64,000 bases of DNA from Rhodospirillaceae bacterium. GTDB taxonomy: Bacteria > Pseudomonadota > Alphaproteobacteria > Rhodospirillales > Rhodospirillaceae. This document shows, one piece after another, positions 18,488 through 26,845 of the stretch. The translations under genes were made by a program, and so were the position numbers. The notes under the pieces are model-generated. The model worked only from the letters and a program-made list of their open reading frames with translations, ran no database searches and was not told the origin of the DNA. Each line of letters opens with the position of its first letter. Position 1 is the stretch's first letter. The stretch spans positions 1-64,000 of the forward strand of contig JAQWQC010000026.1 in NCBI GenBank assembly GCA_029245025.1. The letters run 5' to 3'.

Positions 18488-18868
18488 TCAGCAGATGACG
18501 AACCGGCCGGGGTTGCCTGCGGTTACAGCCGAGGGCGCGCCGTTTCCAGCGGTGCCGCGATCCATGTCGCCGCTGTCGCCCGGAAAGCTTCCCGCACCGG
18601 AGTTGGTTTCGCCAAAGGTCAGGTTGATTGGATCAAAGTCCGCCGCCTTCAGCACGACGATCCCAGGCTCTTCGTCCCGGGCTTCCCGGAGATGCTTAAT
18701 CAAAGAATACCGCACTTTTTTAGCATCAACCTGCACCTCTAACTTACCCCCAGCGAACCGTGCCCAAATCAAGTTACGCCTGAGCGCTACAAAATCGACC
18801 AGTCCAGGTGCCTTTGGTTGATTGCAAAGCCCAGGCGCGCTAAGCCGTTGGCCATGGCGCAACAGCAC
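18488..18868 (-). CDS. Hypothetical ORF facing mazG
   Basis: An open frame of 126 codons divergent from mazG and overlapping its start by 15 nt. The middle part (KVRYSLIKHLREARDEEPG, then VVLKAADFDPINLTFGE) reads like real protein, and the C-terminus is glycine-rich. The N-terminal 20 residues overlap mazG and look poor, so the true start may be internal with a rare codon, or the gene may have lost its 5' part. A competing plus-strand frame over 18495-18821 is Ser/Pro-rich and looks like the antisense shadow. No family recognised. Confidence 0.35.
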   Translation of the reverse strand: MLLRHGQRLSAPGLCNQPKAPGLVDFVALRRNLIWARFAGGKLEVQVDAKKVRYSLIKHLREARDEEPGIVVLKAADFDPINLTFGETNSGAGSFPGDSGDMDRGTAGNGAPSAVTAGNPGRFVIC

Positions 18869-19669
18869 ACATTGGCGGATTTATTAGGAATTATGGCGCA
18901 GTTGCGCGACCCGGAGAGCGGCTGCCCTTGGGACATTGAGCAGGACTTTAGGTCCATAGCACCCTATACAATAGAAGAAGCCTATGAAGTGGCCGATGCC
19001 ATTGCCCGCAATGATATGGCGGCGTTGAAAGATGAACTGGGGGATTTGCTCCTTCAGGTGGTCTACCACGCCCGCATGGCTGATGAAGAAAACAGGTTCG
19101 ATTTTGCCGACGTCGCAGACGCCATCGCAGCCAAAATGATCCGGCGGCACCCCCATGTTTTTGGGGATGCAGTGATCGAAGGGTCGGACGCACAGACCGC
19201 CAATTGGGAAGCCATAAAAGCCAGCGAGCGAGATGAGAGACAAAACTCGAATAAACTGCCAAGTGTGCTTGATGATGTGCCAGTCGCCTTGCCCGCCATG
19301 AAACGCGCTGAGAAGTTGCAACAGCGCGCTTCACGGGTCGGGTTCGACTGGCCGGACGCTGCGCCCGTGATTGATAAAATACGTGAGGAAATTACTGAGT
19401 TAGAAGCGGTTTTGGCGGCTGGAGCAGACTCTGACCGTATTGAAGATGAGTTGGGTGACTTGCTATTCGCAGTGGTGAACCTGGCTCGAAAAATCAAGAT
19501 TGAGCCAGGCTCAGCACTCCGCCAAACCAACCTCAAGTTCGAGCAGCGTTTTCGCTTTATCGAGCGTATGCTAGCAAAAGAGGGCAGAACACCGCAGGAC
19601 GCCAGCTTGGATGAAATGGAAGCCCTGTGGAAACAGGCCAAGACCGAAGCAAAACTAGACGCGCAATAA
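18854..19669 (+). CDS. mazG: Nucleoside triphosphate pyrophosphohydrolase MazG
   Basis: It hydrolyses NTPs to NMP and pyrophosphate, a house-cleaning role. The 271-residue protein contains two MazG repeats. The first has CPWDIEQDF, EEAYEV and ELGDLLLQVVYH; the second has KIREEITELE and DELGDLLFAVVN. EExxE and ExxD metal-binding patterns are present in both. ATG 18854 is preferred to the upstream TTG because it begins at the usual family N-terminus. In related genomes mazG lies close to hflX and hfq, as here. Confidence 0.94.
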   Translation: MAQQHTLADLLGIMAQLRDPESGCPWDIEQDFRSIAPYTIEEAYEVADAIARNDMAALKDELGDLLLQVVYHARMADEENRFDFADVADAIAAKMIRRHPHVFGDAVIEGSDAQTANWEAIKASERDERQNSNKLPSVLDDVPVALPAMKRAEKLQQRASRVGFDWPDAAPVIDKIREEITELEAVLAAGADSDRIEDELGDLLFAVVNLARKIKIEPGSALRQTNLKFEQRFRFIERMLAKEGRTPQDASLDEMEALWKQAKTEAKLDAQ

Positions 19670-19695
19670 AAAATACAAAGCGAATTTCTTGAGCT

Positions 19696-19824
19696 TTAAC
19701 CGGCCTTTTGGTCGCCTTGCTCATCGCCTCGTTTTGGGAACTGGTCAAGTTCGATTCTGTAATTCGTATCACGAGATTTGGCTGTTACAGCATATCCTTT
19801 AATGGCGAGCTCTAGAGGGAGCCC
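19696..19824 (-). pseudogene. C-terminal gene remnant convergent with mazG
   Basis: On the minus strand the frame just before the TAA at 19696 reads LPLELAIKGYAVTAKSRD, then NYRIELDQFPKRGDEQG, a well-mixed, charged composition expected of protein. It has no start: upstream the frame meets TAA, and the neighbouring frame holds ATG MSRRVNF followed by a stop. This fits a small gene broken by a frameshift. The rest of 19670-19961 shows nothing else. Hand translation only. Confidence 0.3.
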
Positions 19825-19961
19825 TTATTTAGAAATTTACCCGACGTGACATGACAACGGCAGCGGCAAGAGGAAGATGACTTCATTTCGCCAGAAAACG
19901 CCCGAGCTAACTCTTCAACTCGATGGGGAACTGGCTACACCTGGTCCCCGCGCTTAAGTCG

Positions 19962-20774
19962 TTACACATTAGCCTCGTTCGCCAAACCACGAACCTGATC
20001 CCAAATGGACTTTGATGGCGCACTGAGAATACCACGCTGCTCGGTATCGGCGGGGGTGTAGGGCACACCATCCAACGTGGCGGTGTAACCACCCGCCTCC
20101 TTATGAATAAGTATGCCGGCGGCATGGTCCCAAGGACTAAGTCGGCTAAAGCTCGATACCTGCAAACGGTTTTCGACGAGAGCAAGATATTCGTGTGCCG
20201 CGCTGCCGAGATAGGTATTTTCACCGAGCGGCGAAGGCATCGGTCGAAAAGCCCGGTGATAGTGCGCATAGTTAAGTACCGATAGATTGGTCTCGACTCT
20301 TGTGTCGACCGTCATGCGTTGGTCGCTGATCCATGTGCCCTGGTATTGCTCGGCCCAAACCGTACGCGTTGATAAAGGGTCATGAATCCAGCCCATGCGA
20401 GTGATGCCGTCCTCAACCAATGCAACGATTACCCCGAATGCATCACGACCGGCTACAAAGTTTGCGGTCCCATCAATGGGATCGATAATCCAAACAGGCT
20501 CTGGGTTTGATAAAAGATCGAGGACAGATGGATCCGCCGCTGCGGCTTCTTCACCAACAATTTTTGAGCCAGGAAGAAGCGCCGTAAGACCCTCCGCCAA
20601 GGCGCACTCGGCTTCCTCGTCAGCTATGGTGACGAGGTCACCCGGTCCACTTTTGGTCCGGATCTCGTTGTTGGCGAGACTTTTGTACCTCGGAAGGATC
20701 GTGTTTTTGGAAACCGACTTAATAAGCTGCTCGACGTTTCGGCGAAGTGCAGGCGAATAGGTAGACGGTTTCAT
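19962..20774 (-). CDS. Inositol monophosphatase family protein
   Basis: A Mg-dependent phosphatase of 270 residues. The metal-binding motifs are present: GEEAA, WIIDPIDGTANFVAGR and WDHAAGILIHKEAGG. Members dephosphorylate inositol-1-phosphate, histidinol phosphate or related sugar phosphates. The protein overlaps hflX by 4 nt (ATGA), so the two are co-translated. Since the window also contains a myo-inositol-3-phosphate synthase at 52944, inositol release is possible, but the distance makes this only an inference. Confidence 0.88.
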   Translation of the reverse strand: MKPSTYSPALRRNVEQLIKSVSKNTILPRYKSLANNEIRTKSGPGDLVTIADEEAECALAEGLTALLPGSKIVGEEAAAADPSVLDLLSNPEPVWIIDPIDGTANFVAGRDAFGVIVALVEDGITRMGWIHDPLSTRTVWAEQYQGTWISDQRMTVDTRVETNLSVLNYAHYHRAFRPMPSPLGENTYLGSAAHEYLALVENRLQVSSFSRLSPWDHAAGILIHKEAGGYTATLDGVPYTPADTEQRGILSAPSKSIWDQVRGLANEANV

Positions 20775-22093
20775 AACAGTCGAACTGACTCATTTGCAGA
20801 CAGACGGTCCGCATCGGCGGGCTCGAGAAACACTGTGACCTTTGTTTCGGTATCCCCATCTTCCCGCGCAACAACCTCACCTTTGCGATAAAGCCAGGCC
20901 AAGGTTTTACCGTCTTCCACTGGGACCGCTAAGCCATACTCGCGCCGCCGGATAGAAATAAGTCGCTCGACCTGGGCAATGAGTTCCGCGGTGCCCTCTC
21001 CCGTTAAGCTGGATACAAGCAACGGAGCTGAATCACTTAACGCAGGGTCGTGCATAAGCCCTCGCGACGACGCGTCTAGAAGGTCAACCTTATTCAAGGC
21101 TTCTAGAAAAGGGTGCCTGTCACTAGATTCAATATCCATCCGCGACAGCACCTCTTCTACATCGCGTTTTTGGTCTTCGGTTTCTGCATGAGAAATATCG
21201 CGTACGTGAATGATGACATCTGCTTCAATTACCTCTTCCAAGGTTGCCCGAAATGCAGCCACAAGTTCGTGTGGTAGATCAGAGACAAACCCAACCGTAT
21301 CCGACAAAATAACGAGACGTCTCGACGGAAGCTCAAGAGCGCGCATCGTGGGGTCCAAAGTTGCAAACAATTGGTCCTGGGCGTGAACAGAGGATTCTGT
21401 GAGGTAATTGAACAGCGTGGACTTTCCGGCGTTGGTGTAACCAACCAATGCAACAATGGGATACGGCACCCGCCTACGAGCGGCACGATGTAGATCGCGG
21501 GTACGCACGACCTTGTCCAGTTCTTTTTTAAGGCGTGTAATGCGGCCGGCAATCAAGCGGCGGTCAATTTCGATTTGGGATTCCCCTGGACCACCAAGGA
21601 AACCCGCGCCGCCCCTTTGCCGCTCTAAGTGAGTCCAACTACGGACCAGCCGACTTTTTTGATACGTGAGATGCGCCAGCTCAACTTGTAGCATCCCTTC
21701 CCGGGTGCGAGCTCGTTCGCCGAAGATTTCTAAAATAAGACCGGTACGGTCTATAACTTTTATGCTCCAAGCTCGCTCTAGATTGCGCTGCTGACCAGGT
21801 GATAAACTGTGATCAACGACCACAAGGTCTGCCTCCAGTCCCTTGATCAACGTTTCAAAGCGCGCAACAACACCTTTGCCAAACAACGTCGACGGACGTG
21901 GGCGCGTTACAGAAATGCGTTCTGCGTGGACAACGTCGAGATCAATCGCCGCTGCCAATCCGCAGGCTTCTTCTAAGCTTGCGCGCGCTGCATCTAAAGC
22001 CGGTCGCTGCCGCAGATCAGGATGAAGAACAATAACGCGTGTCCTTACTATCGCAGTCGCCGCAGGTTCGGAGTGTTGGCCGTTAGCGGTCAC
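20771..22093 (-). CDS. hflX: Ribosome-associated GTPase HflX
   Basis: A GTPase that binds the 50S subunit and splits stalled ribosomes in other bacteria. It has 440 residues. The N-terminal HflX domain contains the glycine-rich GGAGFLGGPGESQIEIDRR. The G domain carries G1 GYTNAGKST, G2/G3 DTVGFVSDLP and G4 NKVD. A C-terminal domain follows. It lies 12 nt after hfq, the classical hfq-hflX pair, and is translationally coupled to the inositol-phosphatase-family gene. Confidence 0.96.
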   Translation of the reverse strand: MTANGQHSEPAATAIVRTRVIVLHPDLRQRPALDAARASLEEACGLAAAIDLDVVHAERISVTRPRPSTLFGKGVVARFETLIKGLEADLVVVDHSLSPGQQRNLERAWSIKVIDRTGLILEIFGERARTREGMLQVELAHLTYQKSRLVRSWTHLERQRGGAGFLGGPGESQIEIDRRLIAGRITRLKKELDKVVRTRDLHRAARRRVPYPIVALVGYTNAGKSTLFNYLTESSVHAQDQLFATLDPTMRALELPSRRLVILSDTVGFVSDLPHELVAAFRATLEEVIEADVIIHVRDISHAETEDQKRDVEEVLSRMDIESSDRHPFLEALNKVDLLDASSRGLMHDPALSDSAPLLVSSLTGEGTAELIAQVERLISIRRREYGLAVPVEDGKTLAWLYRKGEVVAREDGDTETKVTVFLEPADADRLSANESVRLL

Positions 22094-22105
22094 TCGGACG
22101 AAAGC

Positions 22106-22363
22106 CTATTCGTTGGCCGAGTCATCTTGAACTTCGGGCTCGAACAACTGTAATGGTCCAGACGGCATCACCGTTGAAATGGCGTGCTTGTAAACCAGCT
22201 GAGTATGGCCATCACGGCGGAGCAGCATTGAAAAGTTATCAAACCAGGTCACGATTCCTTGCAATTTCACGCCGTTGACCAGAAATACTGTCACCGGGGT
22301 CTTATTCTTTCGAATTGCGTTGAGAAAGACGTCCTGTACGTTTTGTGATTTTTCGCCAGACAT
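22106..22363 (-). CDS. hfq: RNA chaperone Hfq
   Basis: An 85-residue Sm-like protein that forms hexamers and pairs small RNAs with mRNAs. Sm1 is seen in [20 protein letters not shown], with the proximal-face residues, and Sm2 contains YKHAIST. The short acidic C-terminal tail ([11 protein letters not shown]) is normal for alphaproteobacteria. It is followed by hflX. Confidence 0.97.
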   Translation of the reverse strand: MSGEKSQNVQDVFLNAIRKNKTPVTVFLVNGVKLQGIVTWFDNFSMLLRRDGHTQLVYKHAISTVMPSGPLQLFEPEVQDDSANE

Positions 22364-22489
22364 ATGCTAACACCTTATTTTATATTATTTTTTATCCGGT
22401 GGCATTGATTGTGCACGGACTTGCCCCCGTATCTAGAGGGTTTCTTTCCAGTGGGTCAACCACGTCTCTCACTGAGCCTTAATTTAAAT

Positions 22490-23152
22490 CTAATTCAGCT
22501 TCTTGAGAATCAAGTTTCTAAGCGCGATCAGATTGCTGACTCTATGATGTGGGTATGAGTCAAGGTAACTTTCACCAACCAATATTGTGGTGCATCCAGC
22601 AGCACGGCCGCAGGCGACATCGACTTCATTGTCGCCGATAAACCAGGTCGTTTCTCCAGGCTGGAGATTCATTGAACGCATCGCGTCATGAATTGGGTCA
22701 GCAGCCGGTTTGTCAGCTCGACTATCACCCGACCCAACCAATGTAACAAAAGTGTAATCCCATCCGAAATGTGCGGCTTCGGCGCGAAGGTAGTGACCGG
22801 TTTTATTGCTAACGACAGCTAGCGGTAGGGACTCGTTCACCAGCATGGTGATCAATTCAGTAGCACCTTCAAGCAACTGAATCTTCTCTAAATGAAGCTT
22901 TCCGTAGGCATCGAGATAAATCTTCTGCGCATCTTCCCAGTCATCACCAAACTCTTTTGGAAATGCGTCTCGAGCTGACAAACCAAGCCATGCTTGCCAC
23001 TCTTCATAGGTCCATGGTGCTCGACCGTAAAATTCTAGCGTGTGATTCATCGCGGCGGCTAGAACAGGATGGCTATCAACCAGAGTTCCATCCCAATCGA
23101 ATAGGACGGCTTCCGGTTTTGCCAAAGAGGCTCCTTCTTTTTCAGCCGACAT
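22490..23152 (-). CDS. HAD-family hydrolase, phosphoglycolate-phosphatase-like
   Basis: A 220-residue HAD phosphatase. Motif I is LFDWDGTLVDSH, motif II VVSNKTG, and motif III/IV lies around KPAADPIHDAM and GDNEVDVACG. A helical cap lies between motifs I and II. It overlaps the end of the transaminase gene by 11 nt, and 126 nt separate it from hfq. Gph-like proteins act on small phosphorylated metabolites; the actual substrate is not known. Confidence 0.85.
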   Translation of the reverse strand: MSAEKEGASLAKPEAVLFDWDGTLVDSHPVLAAAMNHTLEFYGRAPWTYEEWQAWLGLSARDAFPKEFGDDWEDAQKIYLDAYGKLHLEKIQLLEGATELITMLVNESLPLAVVSNKTGHYLRAEAAHFGWDYTFVTLVGSGDSRADKPAADPIHDAMRSMNLQPGETTWFIGDNEVDVACGRAAGCTTILVGESYLDSYPHHRVSNLIALRNLILKKLN

Positions 23153-24023
23153 ACCAACTCGTTTCTTTATTATGAGAATTTAGAAAGGTCAGATACCGAT
23201 CGCGAAGGTCACAGGCGACTTCACCCGGATACCCATTAGAAATCAATGTTTCGTCTATTTTGCTTACAGGCAAAACAAAGGTTGTAGTACCCGTCAAGAA
23301 AACTTCGCGTGCGGATAATACTTCATCAAGAGTAAAGGTAGCTTCGCGCACTTTTCGACCGGCATCCTTCGCAAGCGCCATAACCCGCGCCCGAGTAATT
23401 CCACCGAGGACCTCTGGACCCAATGGACGGGTTACAAGAATACCGTCCGCACCCACAAGCCAGATATTTGCGGTACTTGCTTCTGTCACCGTACCATCGG
23501 GGTTCACCAGCAAAGCTTCAAAAGCACCGACAGATTTTGCGGCTTGCTTTGTCAGAACATTAGGCAAAAGACCGATCGTTTTTATGTCCCTCCGCAGCCA
23601 GCGCAGGTCTTCTTCCACTTTAAGGCCAACACCGTCTTGAAATTCAGTGGCTGACGGACCGAGGCCGTGCCGCACGGTCATGACAACAGAGCAATTTATG
23701 TGGTCGCCTGGAAATGGATGATTTCGGGGTGCAGCACCTCGATTAATCTGTACATAGAGAATGCCCGTTCCCATTCTATTGAGACGCACAAGCTCCTGAG
23801 CGATGACTTTCAATGCCGTTCGTGAAGGCGGGTTGGGAAACTTAACCTCGGCCATTGACCGCTCTAGACGATCCATATGCCCAAGCAGGTCAATGGGACA
23901 ACTGTTCCATAACGCAATGACCTCGTAAACCCCATCTGCGAATTGATACCCGCGATCCTCAATTGAGACCGAAGCCGATCTTTGTGTCTCATACCTACCG
24001 TTGACATATGCGAAACGAGTCAT
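23142..24023 (-). CDS. dat: D-amino-acid transaminase
   Basis: A PLP-dependent fold-type IV aminotransferase of 293 residues, making D-Glu or D-Ala for the cell wall. The likely Schiff-base lysine is in RRDIKTIGLLPNV (about residue 146). FADGVYEV near the N-terminus and TEASTANIWLV are typical. Branched-chain aminotransferase is the main alternative, but the RDIKTIGLLPN context is characteristic of D-amino-acid transaminase. It lies 6 nt after trkA and overlaps the HAD gene, in the arrangement usual around ntrX-trkA. Confidence 0.9.
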   Translation of the reverse strand: MTRFAYVNGRYETQRSASVSIEDRGYQFADGVYEVIALWNSCPIDLLGHMDRLERSMAEVKFPNPPSRTALKVIAQELVRLNRMGTGILYVQINRGAAPRNHPFPGDHINCSVVMTVRHGLGPSATEFQDGVGLKVEEDLRWLRRDIKTIGLLPNVLTKQAAKSVGAFEALLVNPDGTVTEASTANIWLVGADGILVTRPLGPEVLGGITRARVMALAKDAGRKVREATFTLDEVLSAREVFLTGTTTFVLPVSKIDETLISNGYPGEVACDLRDRYLTFLNSHNKETSWYVG

Positions 24024-24029
24024 GGTGTT

Positions 24030-25406
24030 TTAAAAATATTCCAAGCGAACCGAGAATAATTTCTCAACCTTACGCACTGCTTCTGTCGCTGCGAACAGAA
24101 TTATTCGATCCCCACCTTGAATGACTGTTTGCGGTCTTGGAACGATAACTTGACCATCGCGTATGATTGCTCCAACCCGCGCCCCACTTGGAAGGTCAAC
24201 TTCTTTTAAAGGCTTATCTACCAAAATTGATGTTTCCATAGCATCGGCCTCGATCAGTTCGCCAAAATTTTCTTGAACTGAATAAGCAGCATGAACACGG
24301 CCACGGCGAACATGGGACAGAATTTGTGACACGGTTATGGACCGTGGGTTTACTACCACGTCAACACCAAGCGGACCCATCAAAGGGTTATAAGTTGACT
24401 TATTGACCAGCGTAATCGCACGCTGCGCACCGCACTTCTTAGCCAGCAAAGACGCTAGAATGTTTGTCTCATCGTCCTCCGTTACAGCGATAACCGTCTC
24501 AGATTTATCAACTCCAGATTCGTAAAGAATATCCGGCTCAAGAATGTTTCCGTTAATCACTACGGCATTCTTTAGCTCAGCTGATACAACCTTTGCCCGC
24601 TGTCGATTCAACTCAATAATCTTGACGCTAATTTCTGAATGAACTCTCTCAAGTTCTTGAGCTAGGAATAGGCCAATATTACCACCACCAAATATAACTG
24701 CTCGTCGGGTCTCTGGCTCTTCATGACCAAAGGCTGCCATAGCGCGTTCGCATTGGTCTGATGCAATAACAAAATAAACGTCATCACCCGGGTACATCTC
24801 ATCTTCCGCATGAGGCACAATAGATGTGTCCCCACGTTTAATTCCAACAATGATAATCTGCATCTCTGGGAATAAACTTGTTAACTGTCGCAACGGTGTA
24901 TTGATTAGCGGTGTCTCTTCCGTCACACGAACACCAATCAGCCTAACTTTGTCATCAGACAGTGGAATAACTTCTGTCGCACCAGGCACCTCCAAACGTC
25001 GGGTCACCGCACGAGCAATTTCAATTTCAGGTGAAATCACAACGTCGATGGGAAGGTGATCACGGGTAAACATTTTAGCCCACTTGGGCTGCAAGTAACT
25101 TTGGCTGCGTATTCGTGCAATTTTAGTAGGCACACCAAACAGGGAATGAGCTACCTGACAGGCAATCATGTTGACTTCGTCTGTAAACGTGACTGCGATA
25201 ATCATGTCAGCATCTTCAATGCCGGCGCGCTCTAACACATCAGGCTGAGAAGCATGACCGACCAGCCCCGTTACATCCAATGATTCGGAAAGTTGTTGAA
25301 TGAGCTCTGGGCTCTGGTCAACAACGGTCACGTCATTGGTTTCAGTCGCGAGATAGCGCGCAATATTGGAGCCAACTACGCCGGCGCCACAAATAACGAC
25401 TTTCAT
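24030..25406 (-). CDS. trkA: Trk system potassium uptake regulator TrkA
   Basis: A cytoplasmic NAD(H)-binding gating subunit of the Trk K+ transporter, 458 residues. Two tandem RCK-N Rossmann domains (GAGVVGSNIARYLA at about 7-20 and FGGGNIGLFLAQEL at about 233-246) are each followed by an RCK-C domain. No trkH/trkG is within the window. The gene follows ntrX by 15 nt in a minus-strand operon, a link seen widely in alphaproteobacteria. Confidence 0.96.
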   Translation of the reverse strand: MKVVICGAGVVGSNIARYLATETNDVTVVDQSPELIQQLSESLDVTGLVGHASQPDVLERAGIEDADMIIAVTFTDEVNMIACQVAHSLFGVPTKIARIRSQSYLQPKWAKMFTRDHLPIDVVISPEIEIARAVTRRLEVPGATEVIPLSDDKVRLIGVRVTEETPLINTPLRQLTSLFPEMQIIIVGIKRGDTSIVPHAEDEMYPGDDVYFVIASDQCERAMAAFGHEEPETRRAVIFGGGNIGLFLAQELERVHSEISVKIIELNRQRAKVVSAELKNAVVINGNILEPDILYESGVDKSETVIAVTEDDETNILASLLAKKCGAQRAITLVNKSTYNPLMGPLGVDVVVNPRSITVSQILSHVRRGRVHAAYSVQENFGELIEADAMETSILVDKPLKEVDLPSGARVGAIIRDGQVIVPRPQTVIQGGDRIILFAATEAVRKVEKLFSVRLEYF

Positions 25407-25421
25407 TGCTTATCCTCGTCC

Positions 25422-26840
25422 TTAGGACTGCTGCTCTGCGACATTGGCTGAGTGCTTACTCGCGCCTTCCCGTCGCAACCGAACTTCGGTCGTTACACCA
25501 AGAGATTTGAGCTTTCGGTGTAGAGCTGAGCGCTCCATACCAACAAATTCAGCCGTCCGCGATACGTTACCACCGTATCTAATCACTTGAGCCACCAGAT
25601 ATTCCCGCTCAAACATTTCCCGAGCATGTCGAAGCGGCAGCATCATAATTTCGTCTGAACGCTCAAGGCGCAACATTTGAGGGGCGTCACTGGACAAATC
25701 GGATGGCAACATTTCAGCACGAATGGGATCTGACGCATCGCCAGGAGCCATAATTAGGAGCCAGTCAATAACGTTACGAAGTTGCCTGGCGTTACCCGGC
25801 CACGAATATGTTTGTAAAGCCGCTATTGTATCTTCCGCGAGTCTGCGTGGCTGTATACCTGCAGTCTGAGCGCCACGTTCCATAAAGTACCTGGCCAGGT
25901 CAGGTATATCTGACCGTCGATCTGAGAGTGACGGCAAGTTAACTGGAACCACAGCCAATCGATAGAACAATTCTTCTCGAAAAAGGCCATCTCTTATCTC
26001 TTGCTTTAGATCACCATTGGTTGTCGCAATGACCCTGACGTCAACTTCGACTTGTCCCTGCCCTCTTTCAAATCTTTGCTCCTGTAAAATTCGAATAATG
26101 CGGCTCTGAGTTTCCAACGGCATGTCGGCAACTTCATCCAGCAGCAATGTACCGCCATCGGCTTGATCAAAAACACCACCATTGGCAGAACTTCCATTTC
26201 CACCAAACAAATACTCTTGAAGACGGTCAGGTTGGAGAGAAGCACAATTCACGACAACAAACGGCGCTCCAGATCTCTTTGAGTTTCGATGAATAAGACG
26301 AGCAACAATCTCTTTTCCCGACCCCGCTGGTCCGGTAATGAGCACACGTGAGCCTGTTGGCCCGACTCTTTCTATTGTTCTTCTCAAATTTGAGATTGAG
26401 GTAGAGTTGCCTATCAGTTCTTCAGGGGCACCCGCACGAGACCGTAACTCCAAATTCTCTCGCCGTAATTTCGCAGCCTCAATCGCCCGTTCGACAAGCA
26501 AAAGTAGGCGATCTGACTGGAACGGCTTTTCTATGAACTCATAGGCGCCAAGTTTCATTGCCTTGACTGCAGTTTCAATCGTGCCGTGACCACTGATCAT
26601 GATTACCTGAGTCCGCGGACGAAGCCGCTTGATGGCTTTAAGCAATTCCATGCCATCGATGCTGCTTCCCTCTAACCAAATATCTAAAAGTATTACAGAT
26701 GGCGCCCTGGCTCTTACCTCTTCTAGCGCTCGCTCAGCATTTCCGGCCTGGCGGGTGATATATCCTTCATCCTCCAAAACCCCAGCAATCAGAACACGGA
26801 TGTCTGTTTCATCGTCAACTATTAGTATATCTGCAGACAT
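25422..26840 (-). CDS. ntrX: Response regulator NtrX
   Basis: A nitrogen/redox response regulator of 472 residues, partner of NtrY. The receiver domain has the phospho-acceptor Asp53 in LLDIW, then an AAA+ domain with GPAGSGKE and LLLDEVADMP, and a C-terminal Fis-type helix-turn-helix (NVSRTAEFVGMERSALHRKL). The position of the sigma-54 contact loop reads LFGGNGSSANGGVFDQAD, so the GAFTGA motif is absent, as reported for other alphaproteobacterial NtrX proteins. It therefore may act through sigma-70 promoters or as a repressor. It follows ntrY by 5 nt. Confidence 0.95.
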   Translation of the reverse strand: MSADILIVDDETDIRVLIAGVLEDEGYITRQAGNAERALEEVRARAPSVILLDIWLEGSSIDGMELLKAIKRLRPRTQVIMISGHGTIETAVKAMKLGAYEFIEKPFQSDRLLLLVERAIEAAKLRRENLELRSRAGAPEELIGNSTSISNLRRTIERVGPTGSRVLITGPAGSGKEIVARLIHRNSKRSGAPFVVVNCASLQPDRLQEYLFGGNGSSANGGVFDQADGGTLLLDEVADMPLETQSRIIRILQEQRFERGQGQVEVDVRVIATTNGDLKQEIRDGLFREELFYRLAVVPVNLPSLSDRRSDIPDLARYFMERGAQTAGIQPRRLAEDTIAALQTYSWPGNARQLRNVIDWLLIMAPGDASDPIRAEMLPSDLSSDAPQMLRLERSDEIMMLPLRHAREMFEREYLVAQVIRYGGNVSRTAEFVGMERSALHRKLKSLGVTTEVRLRREGASKHSANVAEQQS

Positions 26841-26845
26841 AATCT

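Noticed and set aside
18495-18821. 108-codon plus-strand frame opposite the hypothetical ORF
   Set aside because: Pro/Ser/Arg-rich composition is typical of an antisense shadow; the minus-strand reading is more protein-like.
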